Of a stretch of 7,218 bases of DNA, positions 6,901 to 7,218 are shown piece after piece. Position numbers and translations under genes: made by a program. The DNA comes from Ignavibacteriales bacterium (GTDB taxonomy: Bacteria > Bacteroidota > Ignavibacteria > Ignavibacteriales > Ignavibacteriaceae), in assembly GCA_003142915.1 (NCBI GenBank), contig PLNZ01000296.1:1-7218 (forward strand). Reading direction: 5' to 3'. The stretch's first letter is position 1, and each line of letters opens with the position of its first letter. A model generated the notes under the pieces. It had not been told where the DNA came from and ran no database searches. It saw only the letters and a list, made by a program, of their open reading frames with translations.

Positions 6901-7218
6901 GAAGTTAATAAGGATGCACAAAAAGTAGCTGATGGTAATAAAAATAAAAATTTTGTTGCAGATACGACGGCAAAATTAGATTCATTATCCCAAAGGAAAA
7001 TGGCTAACAAGTTCTCTATCAAAAATGCGGTACTGCTATTAAGAACTATTGCCAAAACAATATTTTTTGATTATGAAACTATAAATATTAATTTCAGCAA
7101 CAGCAATACAATCTCAAAAGCTGCTTTATCTGCCGATGGAGGAGGCTTTGGTAATTTCTGGGGATTTACTTTAAATCAGAGTGAGGGACCTTCAAGGTTA
7201 TTTATGTTAGGGTTAAAG
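991..7218 (+). CDS. sprA: SprA/Sov-type T9SS outer-membrane translocon (3' end outside window)
   Basis: SprA (Sov in Porphyromonas) is the giant outer-membrane beta-barrel that forms the export pore of the type IX secretion system; in characterised species it works with PorV and plug proteins. The frame is open from the TAA at 958-960 to the window edge, giving 2,076 residues from GTG 991. Known family members are about 2,400-2,500 aa, so perhaps 300-400 residues are missing. In order: hydrophobic signal segment (residues 8-25), Lys/Asp/Thr-rich linker (about 51-183), first conserved block with IPLPSIGVLSIFGKP (291 on), AWKLMLKNIYS (631), IIFPRLEPF (near 713), KVRIGEEPLSNT (866 on), YIDDFEGSEK (941), DTEDLNLNGNLD (1201), NLEDNPNYYSPPG (1311), EVWVDELRV (1491), then alternating polar/hydrophobic strands typical of the barrel. 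The start is uncertain: GTG 991 is the first standard start, ATG 1021 would remove the charged n-region, and ATT 970 would give a better signal peptide (MNQKKIK...). The family call rests on remembered motifs. Confidence 0.92.
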   Translation, partial: MLTEIARVFLMGIVLFYAAINLGFLSSYQSQVNQTIWIDIFYKTLEQQELSEQQKPFEQKKSDDIQDIAVQNTDAGVKQLTIPLDIPADSTNSGNVPQVNANLQQDTSSAKDSSLAKKVLSPQTTQLNVPLKTFSDTTKNKNSVSRINFALQKDTTRFKDTLAAKKDTIKIDSMAIDSTARLKYLKYNREDVPNVQLSLQDQSGFYAKPSETVATRVIAIDSTGEYVEIKDVVGTEDRKILLRMPVEDYINLQLALNETNIWGSTFNGLYAYKGSKRELGELFKDITSFEIPLPSIGVLSIFGKPVIKLQIGGAVDIHAAWDNTSTQGVTTSALGNTQNTPNFQQQVQINVNGTIGDKLNISADWNTQRTFDYQNQLKIKYTGYEDEIVQSIEAGNVAMQASPLVGGSDALFGIKAQFKLGPLALTTLASQQKGQMKTVSVNNGTQSSTFALRAYNYATNNFFVDTIFASQTAAHNIFYNYYGAAVPQVDYTNKIIQIQVWKSQNTVLVNLAKERSVNAWLNLPNVAVNSTYPATLDSLRSSNFTAVPGTNATGLFVLLTEGTDYIMNYQTGFITFLTTVNDADAIAVAYTYNGGTQQYGEMINTAAVDTSTRVILKLVKAPYLIPQYAQAWKLMLKNIYSIQASNIQQNGFTVQIKYEIPGQTAVTTYPEGNAQIQLLNAFGWDNYDASGNPNPDNIFDWRPGITIIPAAGEIIFPRLEPFSSQSLVQAKLTDTSLTFQSVYDTTSTFAAQDQVHDKWSISGTYTGNATSIYQLGFNLVENSVKLTLNGKQLTASQDYTVDYNTGQLTIMNNNALIPGAALSITYEQNDLFTLASKTMLGARGVVNISDKTKLGFSILNLNEQSLNDKVRIGEEPLSNTMMGVDFNTASDLPFLTDALDKVISTKQMSSFTFAGEFAHMAPNPNTIKSTITDDGGQSVAYIDDFEGSEKLIPIGVGYSVWKDLSAPDSLAKLSGYNTSQYMDDPTKNYYQNLMRYKAKSWWFSVTPSNVKVSDIYGNTKQVSSTDQQESVMDYCFLPDTPGYDNMNPKNMNPNQTGVDVKKNWGGMMKALSTTANNLQAQNMQYIQFWMWVDPSTPKGAMLYIDLGQISEDTFGDHILHTEDINHNGILASGSDIGIDGMTDAQEIDSATNAGYYTKNKADPDNDDFDLSSPNPSDIYSYFNVDGTEGNGVNTDIGRIPDTEDLNLNGNLDIVNSYYRYNVPLDTSAAQNLNLIDGLPNTTLGWHLYRIPLQKYTDSIGSPTLSNVGTIRVFTTGSSQLVHVRFAEFNLTGNTWQQIIPYDTIMSLGVINLEDNPNYYSPPGLQRELDRTVTTATVYLNEQSQDLIVSGLQPGVNRQVVDYLPRPLDVFNYSEMKIFFHGDITPGTNIAGTTGGKSNAEAILRFGTDTNNYYEYRQPVLKDWNDADIIFKDLTAIKEAQTSTNDTTVHTVLISGYTDRYYAIKGNPSLTSLSYFTIEILNNTNNTTLRGEVWVDELRVIGADNHSGNAYTLATSIKLADLMSVSFNMSHTDPYFHSLTDQFGSRNDTKNWSLSGNVNMLKLLPFNLAAGSNFSLNYSHTESVEMPLYLPGTDVAITAVVANANSDTSKSTTHQTAAQITSSAQTINTSDSWSLGTVALKIPTSLWYIRDTFNSLSFMFNYNKTFGRNPTVLSTTSWLWNAGINYSVNSSPDNYFMPVKIPFFGSVLGFLTDYRSLKIYFAPQSFAFNVSAQRNRSFTTSRPTPSSSDTTSTEGTSIFSHDFTTGRGFNFSWKITDGGFINLATDYSATINSSLAYLETDTSNNLVSEREVWREIFSGALFGRDFSFQQNVDFRVSPKLPSIWDIDKNFNISASYSVGYQWAHNFSEITQDSAGKNIDAGKSAGFQNRSQVSLKISLKALMDPLFGSGDENSSLSNGPNGTNIRGNNPQGNNAPGRIPPGGNSQGGNQPGNNPEGRQRNFGQETVKKDSIEVNKDAQKVADGNKNKNFVADTTAKLDSLSQRKMANKFSIKNAVLLLRTIAKTIFFDYETININFSNSNTISKAALSADGGGFGNFWGFTLNQSEGPSRLFMLGLK
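1141..1540 (+). other. SprA N-terminal low-complexity linker
   Basis: Residues of about 51-183 lie between the signal segment and the first conserved SprA block. They are rich in Gln, Lys, Asp, Ser and Thr and have almost no aromatic residues. Toward the end a loose KDT repeat appears (KDTT 1447, KDTL 1465, KDTI 1486), followed by IDS at 1501 and 1516. This should be a disordered, periplasm-facing segment after export. SprA-family proteins generally show poor conservation here. Confidence 0.6.
4123..4152 (+). repeat. In-frame 15-bp tandem duplication in sprA
   Basis: Two adjacent 15-bp units (4123-4137 and 4138-4152) differ only in their last base, AAA against AAT. They encode NMNPK and NMNPN. 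The near identity at DNA level suggests recent slippage or duplication. It falls in a polar loop between conserved blocks, where length changes should be tolerated. Confidence 0.85.
4354..4626 (+). other. Asp/Asn/Gly-rich, possibly calcium-binding loops in SprA
   Basis: This stretch (residues about 1122-1212) holds several closely spaced acidic loops: DINHNG (4357-4374), DIGIDG then DAQE (4393-4428), DPDNDDFD (4474-4497) and DLNLNGNLD (4600-4626). The D-x-N-x-(N/D)-G spacing is like that of EF-hand, dockerin or thrombospondin type 3 calcium loops. Equivalent Asp-rich stretches are, as I recall, normal in SprA proteins, so this supports the family call. Metal binding is inferred from residue pattern only. 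Confidence 0.5.
5560..6705 (+). other. SprA barrel strands with Ser/Thr-rich loops
   Basis: The segment shows repeated runs of about ten residues with alternating hydrophobic and polar side chains, separated by turns, as expected for transmembrane beta-strands. Examples are SVSFNMSH (5560), WSLSGNVNML (5641), SLSFMFNYN (5953), FAFNVSAQ (6163), NLATDYSATI (6331) and NISASYSVGYQW (6538). Two loops are unusually Ser/Thr-rich and probably extramembrane: about 5785-5883 (Ala/Ser/Thr/Gln) and about 6199-6258 (Thr/Ser/Pro). Strand boundaries are approximate. Confidence 0.55.
6706..6990 (+). other. Gly/Asn/Pro-rich then Lys/Asp-rich insert in SprA barrel
   Basis: About 95 residues (1906-2000) interrupt the barrel between MDPLFG and the next strand-like segment KMANKFSIKN. 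The first half repeats short Gly/Asn/Pro units (GNNPQG, GNNAPG, GGNQPG, GNNPEG) and includes PPGG. The second half is charged (VKKDSIEVNKDAQK, DGNKNKN). There is no strict Gly-x-y phase, so it is not collagen-like. It is probably a long flexible loop outside the membrane. Which side it faces cannot be told from the sequence. Confidence 0.65.

Noticed and set aside
6704..7055. Overlapping 74-codon ORFs on both strands (6704-6928 +, 6831-7055 -)
   Set aside because: They result from the low-complexity Gly/Asn/Pro insert of sprA, whose base composition lacks stops in other frames.

Overview
The window looks like chromosomal DNA from an AT-rich member of the Bacteroidota/Chlorobiota/Ignavibacteriota assemblage. 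Two things suggest this: the larger gene is a SprA/Sov-type type IX secretion system (T9SS) translocon, a family confined to that assemblage, and the codons are A/T-biased. The protein style reminds me most of Ignavibacteria-like lineages rather than classic Flavobacteria, but that is an impression and was not tested.

Layout. Bases 1-648 hold the C-terminal half of a citrate synthase gene (gltA), cut by the left edge. A gene-free AT-rich stretch of about 310-340 bp follows. It carries a plausible promoter (about 833-865), a strong but orphan Shine-Dalgarno sequence (903-910) and a small hairpin (957-971). From about 970-991 to the right edge a single reading frame (frame 1, + strand) stays open for about 2,076 codons and leaves the window without a stop. 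It encodes most of SprA, the giant outer-membrane barrel through which T9SS cargo leaves the periplasm. Because it has no stop in the window and an unusual start, it is easy to miss with simple start-to-stop ORF finding. Every shorter ORF inside it, on either strand, is a shadow.

The two genes have unrelated jobs: TCA-cycle entry and protein export. A long spacer with its own promoter-like sequence suggests they are transcribed separately in the same direction.

I see no mobile element, CRISPR array, tRNA or rRNA, and no convincing undescribed system. The points worth a second look lie in sprA: its start region (no ATG or good ribosome binding site where the signal sequence should begin), a Gly/Asn/Pro-rich insert late in the barrel, Asp/Asn-rich loops that look like metal-binding sites, and a small in-frame tandem duplication.
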